Origin: a virus
Virus record (IMG/VR): IMGVR_UViG_3300030060_001384
Span: 1-50,594 of that record
Strand: one strand, 5' to 3'
DNA length: 50,594 nucleotides
Part shown: one piece after another, positions 10,401 to 18,523 of the stretch
How the letters are laid out: every line of letters begins with the position of its first letter
How positions within the stretch are numbered: the stretch's first letter is position 1
Notes under the pieces: model-generated
Database searches by the model: none
Told to the model about the DNA's origin: nothing
The model's input: only the letters and a program-made list of their open reading frames with translations
Position numbers and translations under genes: made by a program

Positions 10401-12136
10401 TCGTCGAGACAGCCGCAGAAGAAGGAGTGTACCTGCCTCTATTTGAGATGACACCGAATCAGGTGCGGAAAGTTGACCTCGCTATTACTAATCTGAAGTA
10501 TCGTCACAGAGATAACGGACAGGTAACCCGGACCCTTGTCAACATGGCTAATCTTACAGAAGGAAAGTTTGGACAGTTTGAGATTGACGGTGTAGATGCC
10601 GGTCAGTTGCAGATACGCGATCCTGACAGTGGCAAGCTAGTTGCTTTCAGTGATTACATGGGAGCGGCTAAGAGGGACTACTTCGAATTCAAGTCCAACT
10701 GGCACGATATGAACGAGGACGCAATCATCCCGAATCTGATGTCGTGGGGCACGCGCAAAAGAAATCCCTTGGGAGTGACAGCGGACAACCCTACAGGGAT
10801 GAAGTACGACAGTCTCGTTAGCGAGTGGATCACAATGGACATGCTTACTGATCCGACGCAGAGTGGTCGATTTATGGCGTCTCTCAATAGGACGTTAGGA
10901 AAGCCTGCAGGTGATAGGGGCTATCGTCTCGTAGAGGGTTCAGGTAACACCGTAACTGCACAGGCTTACTTACGTGCATTTCTCGGGGAGAATATAGCCA
11001 AGATGGCCTCTGCTGGCGAACTGGATGCAAACAAACTTCGTTTGATGGCCGCTGATATAGAACAGAATCTAAAGATGATTGACGCTAACGGAACTGAAGT
11101 TCCCCTACTGCCAGTTGGAGAAGTTATCGATGACGTGCTGGGAGATTGGCGAGGCAACATATCCGAGGAACTGGTTGCGTCAGTAGAAGCTAATACTAAA
11201 AAGAAAATTGGCATGGCTCTAAGTAATGCCTCCGGACCTGCAAAGCAACGTAGAAACGATCTGAATGATGCTTTAGGTGTTCTTAACGAATTGAACGGTA
11301 CAAGAGCGACTATGGAACAGGCAGGAATCATGCTCGTAGGTAGCGGCAAAAACGGCTACTTTAAATTCAAAGAAGCTTTATCTGTGCTTAGAAACGCAGA
11401 CGGGAGCTTAAAATATACAGAAGACGAAGTAGATGAGTTGATTGCGAGCATCTATCTTCTCAACACACGCTCTAAAGTGTTTTCGCCCACGGGAAGAAAG
11501 CTGGTATCAACAGTGGAGGGCGGCGAAGTAAAGAAGTTTGCTGAAACTCCCGAACTTCGCGAAGACCCCACCATGTTTAATCTTATGCTTGGCCAAACTG
11601 ATGAACAGCGAGAAGTTGTCCGCATGATTATTGGCGACAAAAGATTTAAAGTTTGGGAAGCTATGGCAGGGTTCATGTCCGAAATCAACAATAACCCTAT
11701 CGGCAATAGCGGTATTCTTATCAAGGGTGCGCCTCGTTCTCTGTCTATTGAGAGCTACATTAGCCGTCTCTATGCGATCAACAGAGGAGTTGTTCGTCCC
11801 CAATATGTCGGCACTGAAGCAGTCATCCAGTCTCTTAGATTCCGAAACTACGAATTCTTAACAGCCGCTTTAACAAACCCAGAACTGGGAAGTTTGTTTC
11901 TTGAGATGGTACGCACTGGCAAGCCGCTAAGTCCAAAACGGGACGCTCGTTTCCAAGAACTTCTAGTACAAACGTATGCACAACAGTCGCAAATGCACGG
12001 CGCAGAAAGCAAAGACGTGGTAGACGTGGCAGGAAGAAAGTTCACTGTACACGCAACACCCGCAGACAAGTTTCGTATGGGATACGAAGCAACAGACATC
12101 GATTTAACACTACCATCTTTAAACATACTGCCATAA
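7463..12136 (+). CDS. giant internal virion/ejection protein (1557 aa)
   Basis: This is the largest gene in the window. The protein is acidic and mainly helical. It has a coiled-coil-like region near residues 465-520 (KKELETVNQRINAAEYEL) and a hydrophobic Gly-rich segment near 545-565 (IIGLGAGIAVSV) that could cross a membrane. Another helical stretch lies around 665-730. Size and position at the end of the late block match the largest ejection protein of podoviruses (T7 gp16-like by analogy). I see no lysozyme, protease or polymerase motif that I can defend. Confidence 0.6.
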   Translation: MAYVRDTKSLTTKIDEVPTPSNTGFGPPTTRDSAFMAPMGMTPEQEKLLSTPTDVALEKTEEVTTAPLELPVVGKIPGGMGMATNRLLEIPWQKTKPGISISSVIPLDDEDYRVNTFMTLDEYENAEGETISLEGYDYARRLSTADKFGATKFVKYDKETGERIVQAVPWEKIVIQQTKVPEKIGGSDLLGGDKFQIYTEGMTLKEYERLVFANRAFSTLITPDPDLGRTIHAQYLNEMLTAAGIDDRGRALIIFDQLENPSNDEMTRLVTGAMDVLGRSVIETALYATGETAGFVGMLIDKKMDGTIADYQTRQAVADSWWKPLAYDVQDYFKKQGVTMNLATAEELARTQTGFIPFLTQFGLEVAAPSRTALAKRGMTAEKDLERFFVFFRQQRRENPEITVDDAVKGFAEQQAGNSFLRFVPLSSDKRRIAGYESRLVTAFQLQETLMEPAERVAVRGATSRLAALIAQQDHLRERIADPKVEQPFKLKKELETVNQRINAAEYELRKVERQSSIPKYVTDMKIQDNYIIVGGATVGHFFDENEMDRDFGTIIGLGAGIAVSVTKGKVPAALDFVLGQMNKFNPITSSREAAQLRFFVREMQRSSPELQEIVNLQGQRIAEYQDRLVAAGVPVEVLQTTLPVITNIVTLRHFEDVIKQRVDTKGIISSEQTQNIQKLASLNQQLNAQLNRVLADFEVSNEVEKEFFDMIDYFRKETAETRDRLSATITTYNKEGIGHYLNPAIGSKATITQEGSPVGVPGSEEFMTFDQASESLHNQLLIDNNALPEDDFLSVLQEGRDVVNQGLQAASNGMLARVGNAKAAKRQINTEGSIDIEVDATPGGMMSMHLEFEYSASRTFASRRFSHMDSNNVEYAVLGSKVSGTPVVDMKDVFDEAFALEVPGVGRLSRINKDDLSAGELATLDKTIEELTNPFFETMAAEKGIDKATLLKDLKASAEAANYSFGSGRNTQAIVAKYLVETAAEEGVYLPLFEMTPNQVRKVDLAITNLKYRHRDNGQVTRTLVNMANLTEGKFGQFEIDGVDAGQLQIRDPDSGKLVAFSDYMGAAKRDYFEFKSNWHDMNEDAIIPNLMSWGTRKRNPLGVTADNPTGMKYDSLVSEWITMDMLTDPTQSGRFMASLNRTLGKPAGDRGYRLVEGSGNTVTAQAYLRAFLGENIAKMASAGELDANKLRLMAADIEQNLKMIDANGTEVPLLPVGEVIDDVLGDWRGNISEELVASVEANTKKKIGMALSNASGPAKQRRNDLNDALGVLNELNGTRATMEQAGIMLVGSGKNGYFKFKEALSVLRNADGSLKYTEDEVDELIASIYLLNTRSKVFSPTGRKLVSTVEGGEVKKFAETPELREDPTMFNLMLGQTDEQREVVRMIIGDKRFKVWEAMAGFMSEINNNPIGNSGILIKGAPRSLSIESYISRLYAINRGVVRPQYVGTEAVIQSLRFRNYEFLTAALTNPELGSLFLEMVRTGKPLSPKRDARFQELLVQTYAQQSQMHGAESKDVVDVAGRKFTVHATPADKFRMGYEATDIDLTLPSLNILP

Positions 12137-12147
12137 AGGAGAAACCC

Positions 12148-12468
12148 ATGAAGATGTACAACAACGGCCAACGCAAGGCCATGATGTATGGTGGCATGTC
12201 AAAGCGTAAGCCGATGATGTACGGCGGCATGGCAGCCAAAAAGAAAAAGCCCCGCAAGAAGGCTCAAGCGGGGGGCATGATGACCACAACACAGGGTCAG
12301 CAGAATCAGATGCAAAATCAGACGATGCAGAAGCCGAAGATGCCGAAAATGCCGATGATGGGCATGAAGGAGGGCGGCAGTCTGAAGATGGTAAACGTAG
12401 ACGGTAGGATGGTCCCAGAGTTTGCCGCAGACGGCGTAGGTGCGAAAGACCTCAAGAAGCGCGGTTAG
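12148..12468 (+). CDS. Met/Lys/Gln-rich basic protein with MMYGGM repeats
   Basis: This 106-aa protein has a clear ribosome-binding site (AAAGGAG, 6 nt before ATG). The first third repeats MMYGGM after Lys/Arg-rich stretches. A Gln/Met/Lys/Pro region follows, then a more ordered C-terminus (SLKMVNVDGRMVPEFAADG). It is highly basic, like the genes at 40360 and 40595, and could bind packaged DNA, but this is inference. It is the last gene of the rightward late block and meets the leftward operon tail to tail with a 4-nt overlap. Confidence 0.6.
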   Translation: MKMYNNGQRKAMMYGGMSKRKPMMYGGMAAKKKKPRKKAQAGGMMTTTQGQQNQMQNQTMQKPKMPKMPMMGMKEGGSLKMVNVDGRMVPEFAADGVGAKDLKKRG

Positions 12469-12674
12469 ATATACCCGCCTGACTTATCCATCATCTCATC
12501 TGTTACTGAACTAAAGTAACGTAACATGGACGCTATGGAGTGTGCCCCATCATAATCGGGCACCCCGGCGTCCATTTCTCTTTGAAACTCTTCTGGCCGG
12601 ATCATATCCTTTGCAAGCTCTACCTTGCCATCCTGTCGTAAGTATACATTGAACGAAAACAAGTTAGCCTTCAT
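12465..12674 (-). CDS. small protein of unknown function (end of replication operon)
   Basis: This 69-aa protein begins MKANLFSFNVYLRQDGKVELAKDM and looks like a small mixed alpha/beta domain. I recognise no family. It is the last gene of the leftward operon. It overlaps the upstream gene by 4 nt, and its stop overlaps the stop of the convergent gene at 12148-12468. Confidence 0.5.
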   Translation of the reverse strand: MKANLFSFNVYLRQDGKVELAKDMIRPEEFQREMDAGVPDYDGAHSIASMLRYFSSVTDEMMDKSGGYI

Positions 12675-12880
12675 AACTGTTCTCCCACTACTTCACACTT
12701 GTATGAATACGCATGAGGTGGTGGAAGAGGCTTGGGCATTCGCAATATCATTTCTGACATCTCCATGACCCGCTCTTCACAAAGTTCCTCCGTCCGGTAT
12801 GGTCCCCACTCATCTTCAAAATTCATACAAGGTCCGTCCGGTAAATAAAAAGAACACACTATGACCAGTGCCTTATACAT
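12671..12880 (-). CDS. small exported-type cysteine protein
   Basis: This 69-aa protein has a short hydrophobic N-terminus (ALVIVCSFYL) and four Cys at 9, 18, 34 and 62. The block YRTEELCEE followed by a distal YKC resembles two other small proteins here (23227-23427 and 42984-43172), which also have a hydrophobic start, a Cys at 32-34 after Glu/Leu, and a second Cys further on. A periplasmic or membrane-anchored disulfide protein is inferred. Similar small phage proteins can affect superinfection, but nothing here proves that. Confidence 0.5.
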   Translation of the reverse strand: MYKALVIVCSFYLPDGPCMNFEDEWGPYRTEELCEERVMEMSEMILRMPKPLPPPHAYSYKCEVVGEQL

Positions 12881-13394
12881 TGTTTAATTCCTCTATCGTA
12901 AGATTGTAACAGTCTGCTCGTACCTCGTATCCGTTGTCGGGATCGAAGTCCCCCTTTTTCATAAACTTTGCCTTCTCGAAATACTCTTCCTTTGGCAAGA
13001 ATCCCAAAAACCATCCCTTAGAAAAATCTTTCAACACACGAGTAAACGCATAGATGTCACACTTCTGCCGTGTGTTGTAGTTGCTGATGCTGCATGAGTA
13101 GTGGGGCAACGGTGTGGCAGATGTCTGTTTGGTTTTTACCTCGACTTTGCGACCATCGTCCAAGATGATGTCGTAGTCAAAAGAGTTGTTCCATTTACCG
13201 CCCATGGCCTCAATCGCGATTTGCTCACCGAGGAAGCCTGCTACGCTTCCGCCGCCCCTTAGTATCGAGTTATGCAGTAGACCCATCTCAGTGGCCTTCC
13301 TACGGCCAGCAATCAGCATTTCGTCACTTATCTGTACTTCGATCAACGATCTTCCTCCACTCCTTGTAGCAGGGGTGATTTCGAGGTGGGTCAT
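12873..13394 (-). CDS. PD-(D/E)XK-fold nuclease-like protein
   Basis: In this 173-aa protein the core runs GFLGEQIAIEAM (Glu57), then SFDYDIILDDGRKVEVKTKQ. Asp75, Glu85 and Lys87 fit the E-D-ExK pattern of the PD-(D/E)XK nuclease fold. Length and fold suit a small DNA endonuclease or a restriction-like accessory. Substrate and role are unknown. It lies downstream of the ribonucleotide reductase gene, separated from it by 47 nt that hold nothing obvious. Confidence 0.6.
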   Translation of the reverse strand: MTHLEITPATRSGGRSLIEVQISDEMLIAGRRKATEMGLLHNSILRGGGSVAGFLGEQIAIEAMGGKWNNSFDYDIILDDGRKVEVKTKQTSATPLPHYSCSISNYNTRQKCDIYAFTRVLKDFSKGWFLGFLPKEEYFEKAKFMKKGDFDPDNGYEVRADCYNLTIEELNNV

Positions 13395-13441
13395 GCTGGA
13401 CCCACCCCTTTCCCTGCTTCCATATGGGACGTGTTTCTTTC

Positions 13442-15382
13442 TTAGGCGGCATTGAGATCAACCACCTCACACACACCAGCCGTGCAGGCCAACTCGCGAG
13501 AGCCAGACGTATTGTCTTCTCGCTCGTATTCGGACAACGCCTGCCAGTCAATGTCGATGTATCCGTATGCCTTCTCCCACTCCAGATAATCTTCGCGTTC
13601 GATGTCCTGATAGGGTGCCTGTTGATAGGTGTGATCACTGTGCGGCAGGAACGACACGCCCGACGCCACGTCGAAGTTCTCGTACACCCACGTGCCCACT
13701 TCCATCCACTCGTCCTCTTTGACCGTGATGGTCACAGACGGCTTGTGTTCGCACCAGTGGACAGCGTACGTCTTCCAAAGCTCTAGCTGTTCAATGGCTG
13801 TCATATCATTGCGAGTGACCGCACCATCAGGCGACTCCATTGCAAAGGAGAACACAGTCGTATTATCCGGCTTCATCACATCCGGCTCGTTGTACACACC
13901 CTGTTCCTTCAGGAACTGTGTCAGCGGGTCTTTGTTGTCTCCACGAACTGTGCGTATGTAATACTTGCTGTGTCTAGCGTGAATGCCGCTTGCAGCGTCC
14001 ACCAGTTGCGATACAGTACCCGACGGTTTTACACAGGTGATGGCAGCCGACTGTGGAATACCAAGCCCGTTCGTTGCCAAGTCCCAGTTTGTGTCTACGG
14101 CCACGAGCTTCATCTCTTCGAGCCAACGGGCGGAATCGACGGTCTTTGATAAGACGTGATGATCCATGATACCAGTCAAGGATACGCCCAACAATCGTTC
14201 TTCTTCTGTGTTGGTCTTCCATATCTTCCTCAGATACTTGAAGTCAGTGAGCGTGGACTGCAGCGTGCCCAAGATAGTCGCAAGATGGACCTTTTCTTTC
14301 AGGTCTTCAAGCGTGTCGTAGTCACGGACAACCACCTCTGACAGGTTGCAAAACTGGTAGGGACGCAGGATGATCTCGCTGCAGGGATTGGTGCCCCACA
14401 TGTGCCCTGTCTCGCGACGTTCGTTACGAGCAACCTGTTTGTCGGCAGCGTCACGATTGAAGATGCCACGCTCCCCAGACTTGGAGTCATACAGAGACAG
14501 CCACTCGCGCATGAACGTGCCCATCTCGGGCTTGCCCTTGTAGGCAACAGAGTTGTTAGCCAGCGCACGCTGTCCCTCGTTCTCCCACCACGCACCAGAC
14601 TTGGCATGTGCCATCTGATCGTCGTTCAGGTTCGACAGACTAATCAGGGCAGAGCGACGAACGCCGCCCACCACAACGACCTCGCCCACCTTGCACATCA
14701 GGTCGTGACACTCGATAGGAAACAGGCGACGACCTTGTGCCTTTACAAATAGTTGTACAGCAAAGTTAAACAAATCTTCGAGCGGACCCGGGCCAGAAGC
14801 ACGACCACCCATCGTCTTTAGACGCGCACCAGACGGACGTATGGCGGACAAGTCCCACTTCGGAATGTGTCCTGCATACAGCAGTGCAATCAGTTCACGC
14901 AGCGCCTTGGCCCATCCGGGCTTAGAGTCGCCAACTTTGATCACTGTGTCTGTGGGTTGCATACCGTCACTGATCACCGGCAGCTTGTCCACGTTCTCAC
15001 GCTCCACAGAGAAGCCCACGCCTGTGCCACACATCAGGATGTACATGCACTCGTCAAACGCACGAGGGCTGTCAACAGGGATGTAGCTACAGTTGTATCC
15101 ACAGATGTTGTCCCGTGCAAGAGCGGGACCAGCAGTCATCATGGCACGCATCGACGGCATGATGTCTTGACTAAGTATCGCCTCACGTAGCTTGCCCACA
15201 TCACCGGGACACAGATACTCTATATCAAAATCGTGCTTCTCTTTGACGTGATCGACCATGAACTGCAAATAGCGTTCTACGGTCTCGTCCCAATTCTCTC
15301 GGCGTTGTTCGTCGTCAAGCCAGCGTGCGTAGCGGGACTTGTGTATGAACTGCTGATAGGGTGTGGGCAACATGTTATTCAT
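13442..15382 (-). CDS. adenosylcobalamin-dependent (class II) ribonucleoside-triphosphate reductase
   Basis: This 646-aa monomeric class II reductase makes deoxynucleotides for phage replication using coenzyme B12. Key residues are visible: Cys98 in YNCSY, the active-site group N332-P-C334-S-E336, Cys345 in PYQFC, and the C-terminal redox pair Cys633/Cys638 in ACTAGVC. This pattern matches the Lactobacillus leichmannii type (RTPR). Length is slightly below that enzyme (about 740 aa), and no intein is present. The start has a strong GAGGAG site 7 nt upstream. It implies a host or environment that supplies cobalamin. No thioredoxin gene is visible, so host reductant is presumably used. Confidence 0.92.
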   Translation of the reverse strand: MNNMLPTPYQQFIHKSRYARWLDDEQRRENWDETVERYLQFMVDHVKEKHDFDIEYLCPGDVGKLREAILSQDIMPSMRAMMTAGPALARDNICGYNCSYIPVDSPRAFDECMYILMCGTGVGFSVERENVDKLPVISDGMQPTDTVIKVGDSKPGWAKALRELIALLYAGHIPKWDLSAIRPSGARLKTMGGRASGPGPLEDLFNFAVQLFVKAQGRRLFPIECHDLMCKVGEVVVVGGVRRSALISLSNLNDDQMAHAKSGAWWENEGQRALANNSVAYKGKPEMGTFMREWLSLYDSKSGERGIFNRDAADKQVARNERRETGHMWGTNPCSEIILRPYQFCNLSEVVVRDYDTLEDLKEKVHLATILGTLQSTLTDFKYLRKIWKTNTEEERLLGVSLTGIMDHHVLSKTVDSARWLEEMKLVAVDTNWDLATNGLGIPQSAAITCVKPSGTVSQLVDAASGIHARHSKYYIRTVRGDNKDPLTQFLKEQGVYNEPDVMKPDNTTVFSFAMESPDGAVTRNDMTAIEQLELWKTYAVHWCEHKPSVTITVKEDEWMEVGTWVYENFDVASGVSFLPHSDHTYQQAPYQDIEREDYLEWEKAYGYIDIDWQALSEYEREDNTSGSRELACTAGVCEVVDLNAA

Positions 15383-15671
15383 CTGTAATCTCCTCGATAA
15401 GTTTTCCTAAGTACCACTGTGCCTTTTCTAGGTCTTGGACGCCGTTCTTGTAACGATAGCGCCAGAGGTACTTGATGATGTTTCCTTGCAGGTAATATTG
15501 ATAGCCTTCGTCTGTGGCAGCGCGTATGGCTTCGATACACTCAACCCCTGCCTGATTGTAGTGCGGCGGGTTGTTGACCATGTCCGCCGCCCAATTGGCA
15601 TTTGCTGCCCCCTGTAAACTTGCCATGGTCTCTTCCCGCATTCGTTCTTTCATGTACTCTTCGTGTCTCAT
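15375..15671 (-). CDS. DUF3310 (SaV-like nucleotide kinase) family protein
   Basis: This 98-aa protein carries the DUF3310 signature: HYNQAGVECIEAI, then GNIIKYLWRYRYKNG and DLEKAQWYL. The family is widespread in phages and usually sits with nucleotide metabolism or replication genes. Members have been described as SaV-like, but a defined reaction is not established to my knowledge. Its stop overlaps the reductase start by 8 nt, which supports a link to dNTP supply. Confidence 0.8.
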   Translation of the reverse strand: MRHEEYMKERMREETMASLQGAANANWAADMVNNPPHYNQAGVECIEAIRAATDEGYQYYLQGNIIKYLWRYRYKNGVQDLEKAQWYLGKLIEEITDE

Positions 15672-16012
15672 TGCTTCTTACCAAAGTCTACTTTGATGAT
15701 GTTCTTGCCCGGAAGTCTCTCTACGTTTGCACCGTTGCCTGTGACCTCTTCCATCACATGCTTCTCGTGTTCAAAACGCAGACGGGCCAGACCTGCCGCC
15801 ATGACCCGATCAAAGTCAGACTCCATTAGCTCTATCAGTCCTGACAACACAACAGTGCCAGCGGAAAAGTAGTCGTCGTCTTCATCCTCAATAGTCGTGT
15901 CGTAGGCAGCCATGTTGAGGCTGTCTTCGTCGTTTGTACGCAGGACGATGTACCACCTGTCTTGCAACAGGCTGGCCCTCTCCAGCATCGATTCCATATC
16001 ATTTTCGTCCAT
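15668..16012 (-). CDS. small acidic protein in replication operon
   Basis: This 114-aa acidic protein starts at 16012, chosen for its GGAGGG ribosome-binding site and because longer starts run deep into the endonuclease gene. It contains an Asp/Glu cluster (IEDEDDDYFSAG) and the C-terminal NIIKVDFGKK. No family recognised. It overlaps the endonuclease gene upstream and DUF3310 downstream, so it is translated within the replication operon. Confidence 0.55.
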   Translation of the reverse strand: MDENDMESMLERASLLQDRWYIVLRTNDEDSLNMAAYDTTIEDEDDDYFSAGTVVLSGLIELMESDFDRVMAAGLARLRFEHEKHVMEEVTGNGANVERLPGKNIIKVDFGKKQ

Positions 16013-16379
16013 TTTTGTACCAACCCTCCGGTATGCTGCCCTCGGCCCACTCGAAGCCATGGCGGTCAGCCCAAGCACCGTACGTGGTCTTTGACCCTTT
16101 GTAAATCTTGTTGCGTGCGTTCTGGAACAAAAGGCGAATATCCAAGTCCGGATTCTGTTCCTTGACAAGCAGCATCTTAACACGGTCGTTCTTGTCGAAC
16201 TTGCCCTTGGCCTCTACAAACACATCTGTGGACGGGAAGTAGAAGTCAGGTGTGTAGGTGCGAGGCTTGGGCACGAACGTAACCTTACGCTTCTCGTACT
16301 CGAACTTTACATCCCGCTGTCGCAACGCTCTAGCCACGTTCAACTCGAAGTGCGACCTGTATCCCCCCATGCTCTTCAT
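15999..16379 (-). CDS. T7-type endonuclease I (Holliday junction resolvase)
   Basis: This 126-aa protein matches phage T7 gp3. It resolves branched DNA before packaging and can help degrade host DNA. Conserved residues are Glu12 in SHFE, Asp45 in YTPDFYF, and Glu56-x-Lys58 in VEAKGK, the PD-(D/E)XK active site. The downstream part has the family blocks LDIRLLF and KGSKTTYGAWADRHGF. The start at 16379 is preferred: AGGA lies 8 nt upstream and the start overlaps the preceding stop as ATGA. Longer reading would add 36 residues with no family support. Confidence 0.9.
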   Translation of the reverse strand: MKSMGGYRSHFELNVARALRQRDVKFEYEKRKVTFVPKPRTYTPDFYFPSTDVFVEAKGKFDKNDRVKMLLVKEQNPDLDIRLLFQNARNKIYKGSKTTYGAWADRHGFEWAEGSIPEGWYKNGRK

Positions 16380-16756
16380 AGTGACATTCCTATCGAGTCC
16401 ATTCTTTTTTTCATGTAGCCTGCCAGTTTTGGGGATAGTCTTTGTATACTGTCCATTTCTCTTGAGAGGGGCAATATCGGCACACACACATTTGCTCCGT
16501 TGAAAGATAGGCGACTGATGTTTTGTAGTTCTATTTCGATCTGACGCACGTCCCGTGCCTCTGTCTCGGCAGTGAACAAACCCATGTCAGAATAGTTGTC
16601 TCGCAACGTGAAGGGCAGGCCGCGTTCGTGCTGACGCATGTACACGACCTTGCGCTCTCCACCGGCTTGCGAGACAGACTCGACAAAGACGTGGTGCATG
16701 TCCTTGTTCAACTCCATCAGATCGATGTCGTAGTCTCGCACGAAGATGTATGGCAT
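16376..16756 (-). CDS. hypothetical replication-operon protein
   Basis: This 126-aa protein begins MPYIFVRDYDIDLMELN. The start at 16756 overlaps the stop of the exonuclease gene (TGATG), and a longer start would lie entirely within that gene. The sequence looks like a compact alpha/beta fold with a basic C-terminus (LAGYMKKRMDSIGMSL). No family recognised. Placement between a recombination exonuclease and a junction resolvase suggests a part in DNA recombination, by context only. Confidence 0.55.
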   Translation of the reverse strand: MPYIFVRDYDIDLMELNKDMHHVFVESVSQAGGERKVVYMRQHERGLPFTLRDNYSDMGLFTAETEARDVRQIEIELQNISRLSFNGANVCVPILPLSREMDSIQRLSPKLAGYMKKRMDSIGMSL

Positions 16757-17649
16757 CACAGAACCTTCTTCTTCAGGCGGCTGTACCATGCCTTCGGTCT
16801 GTTCTTGGCACGGGACGTGACCTTGTCGTGATACACAGCGTTGGGCCAGCAGTGATGCTTGAAGCCACACATGCCACACTGTTTTGCAAGCAGCTTGTTG
16901 CCCGTGCGGACATCCTCGCCGTCCTTGCGGAACGTCTCGAATTCGTCCTTGAAGTCCACCCGAGGTTTGACACTCGGGTCTGTCAAGATTTTGACACGTC
17001 GCACAGCATCCTTGAGATATTCTTTCTTGTCGTCTTGGCACCAGTCAGGCACGTCCACGACAGCTATCTCTCCGCTGGACTTGTTGACCACGATCCAGCC
17101 GCCAAAGGGCAGGCCCACGGCCTCTGCGTACAGGAAGCCCTGCATAGCGTAGCCAAAGGGATCATCGCGCTTGATGGCCTCGTAGCCACCCGCGCCCGTG
17201 TACTTGTACTTGTACGCCCATTCGCTTGCAGACTTGATGTCCCAGACTTTCTCTTCGCCAAGCTCGTCACGCAGGATCACGTCAAGGGTGCCCTTGATCT
17301 TATGCCCAGCTATCTCTAGTTCGACGGAGCGTTGGAAGTCTACGATCTCGACGCCTGCCTCTCGCAGTGCCATCATCACGACGGCCTCTGTCAGATCGCC
17401 AAACAGGAAACGGAATATAGCGTTATACTCCATCTCTTCTTTGTGGCCCTCGCGCTCCAGCAGTTGCTGACACAGAGGGCGTCCCAGTCCAGACATGCGT
17501 ATACGATAGCCCTCGTCACCACGGCTCATTTGCTTGGTAATGGCTTCTGTGCAGTCTTTGGAAAAGGAATCAATGCTTTCCGGGGAGACATTTACGTCCC
17601 CCCGGAGTGCGTTTGTCAGGAAGTCTTGGACTTTAAGTTGCGTGAACAT
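16756..17649 (-). CDS. RecB/Cas4-like PD-(D/E)XK exonuclease with iron-sulfur cysteines
   Basis: In this 297-aa nuclease the active-site blocks are FLFGDLTEAV near residue 85, Asp123 in GTLDVIL, and Asp137-I-Lys139 in VWDIKSAS. Four cysteines placed as in Cas4/AddB-type 4Fe-4S nucleases are visible: Cys60 in LGRPLC, then Cys258, Cys261 and Cys267 in CGMCGFKHHC. It probably resects DNA ends during replication or recombination. Positions next to the ssDNA-binding candidate and endonuclease I fit a phage recombination module. It overlaps the upstream gene by 17 nt. Confidence 0.85.
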   Translation of the reverse strand: MFTQLKVQDFLTNALRGDVNVSPESIDSFSKDCTEAITKQMSRGDEGYRIRMSGLGRPLCQQLLEREGHKEEMEYNAIFRFLFGDLTEAVVMMALREAGVEIVDFQRSVELEIAGHKIKGTLDVILRDELGEEKVWDIKSASEWAYKYKYTGAGGYEAIKRDDPFGYAMQGFLYAEAVGLPFGGWIVVNKSSGEIAVVDVPDWCQDDKKEYLKDAVRRVKILTDPSVKPRVDFKDEFETFRKDGEDVRTGNKLLAKQCGMCGFKHHCWPNAVYHDKVTSRAKNRPKAWYSRLKKKVL

Positions 17650-18490
17650 CGACGAAATCCGACGCTAGATCGCTTTCGTCATCAGTTGCTACAAGCTTGA
17701 CTGCTTCGCGATATTGGTTAGTGACAGTCTCATTGTGAGCCTTCACTGTGTCCCCGAACATCCGCATCAGTTCCTTGTCTTCTTCCTTAATCTCCACGGC
17801 CTTTGCAAAACTGACCACGGGTGTCCAATACGTCACGCTACCCTTCTTATTCTTTCCGGTAGAGAAGTTGGCGACAGATTTTTGCATCACCTTCTTCTGC
17901 TTGTTCAGCGTGTCGATAAAATCAGCGACGGGCTTGAAGCCAGACCTCTTGAAGTAAGAGATGATTGGCTGGTCAACGACCTGTACCCCGTTGCCGTCTG
18001 CATCCACAAAGTCACCGGTGATCTTGCCATAGATGACCTGATTACACACCACAGAGCGTGAATGCAGGTAGGCAGGATCGTCCTTTGACAGAGCGTCTTC
18101 TTGCTCCCGTGTCAGGCGGCCACACTTGTTGCCCCCAAGACTGTCCGGAAAATCCCCTGACAGCACGGTCTTCTGAACCGACTTGCAGGAGAAGGAGTTT
18201 GTCTCCTGATCCCACACGCTGTACTCGTAGGTTCGCAACAGAATCTGTATGTCAACAGAGGGCGCATAGATCATCTTGCCCTCATACATCATCTTCCATT
18301 CACCACGGGTCAAGGGCTTGCCCTCGTCGTCCTCTGCATCGTAATTGATATTGATGCGAGGCAGTCCGACCTGACGGTTACCGCCAGTTGACTGTCCCGA
18401 TGCGTCCATCAGAGCCTGATCATCACCAGACTCAAATGCTTGGACGAGTTTATCCACATCGTCAAGTGCCGCTACATTTGTCCCTAACAT
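17633..18490 (-). CDS. putative single-stranded DNA-binding protein
   Basis: This is an acidic protein of about 285 aa with beta-rich segments (VGLPRININYDAED, MIYAPSVDIQILLRTYEY) and a charged C-terminus (DDESDLASDFVD). An acidic tail and the location between polymerase and exonuclease genes are typical of phage ssDNA-binding proteins, and the fold suggestion comes from that context. I see no zinc motif. ATG 18490 is preferred to GTG 18496 because GAGG sits 5 nt upstream of the ATG. Confidence 0.55.
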   Translation of the reverse strand: MLGTNVAALDDVDKLVQAFESGDDQALMDASGQSTGGNRQVGLPRININYDAEDDEGKPLTRGEWKMMYEGKMIYAPSVDIQILLRTYEYSVWDQETNSFSCKSVQKTVLSGDFPDSLGGNKCGRLTREQEDALSKDDPAYLHSRSVVCNQVIYGKITGDFVDADGNGVQVVDQPIISYFKRSGFKPVADFIDTLNKQKKVMQKSVANFSTGKNKKGSVTYWTPVVSFAKAVEIKEEDKELMRMFGDTVKAHNETVTNQYREAVKLVATDDESDLASDFVDVHAT

Positions 18491-18523
18491 GTTCACCTCG
18501 TTCTTTAGGGTTGTAGAAAGATA

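Noticed and set aside
13442-15382. Intein or split in the ribonucleotide reductase
   Set aside because: The frame is continuous at 646 aa with all catalytic motifs in order and no intein splice-junction or homing endonuclease motifs.
16756-17041. Longer N-terminus for the 126-aa protein at 16376-16756
   Set aside because: The extra 95 residues are read out of frame inside the exonuclease C-terminus, which encodes the conserved CGMCGFKHHC motif. The overlapping start at 16756 fits the operon pattern.
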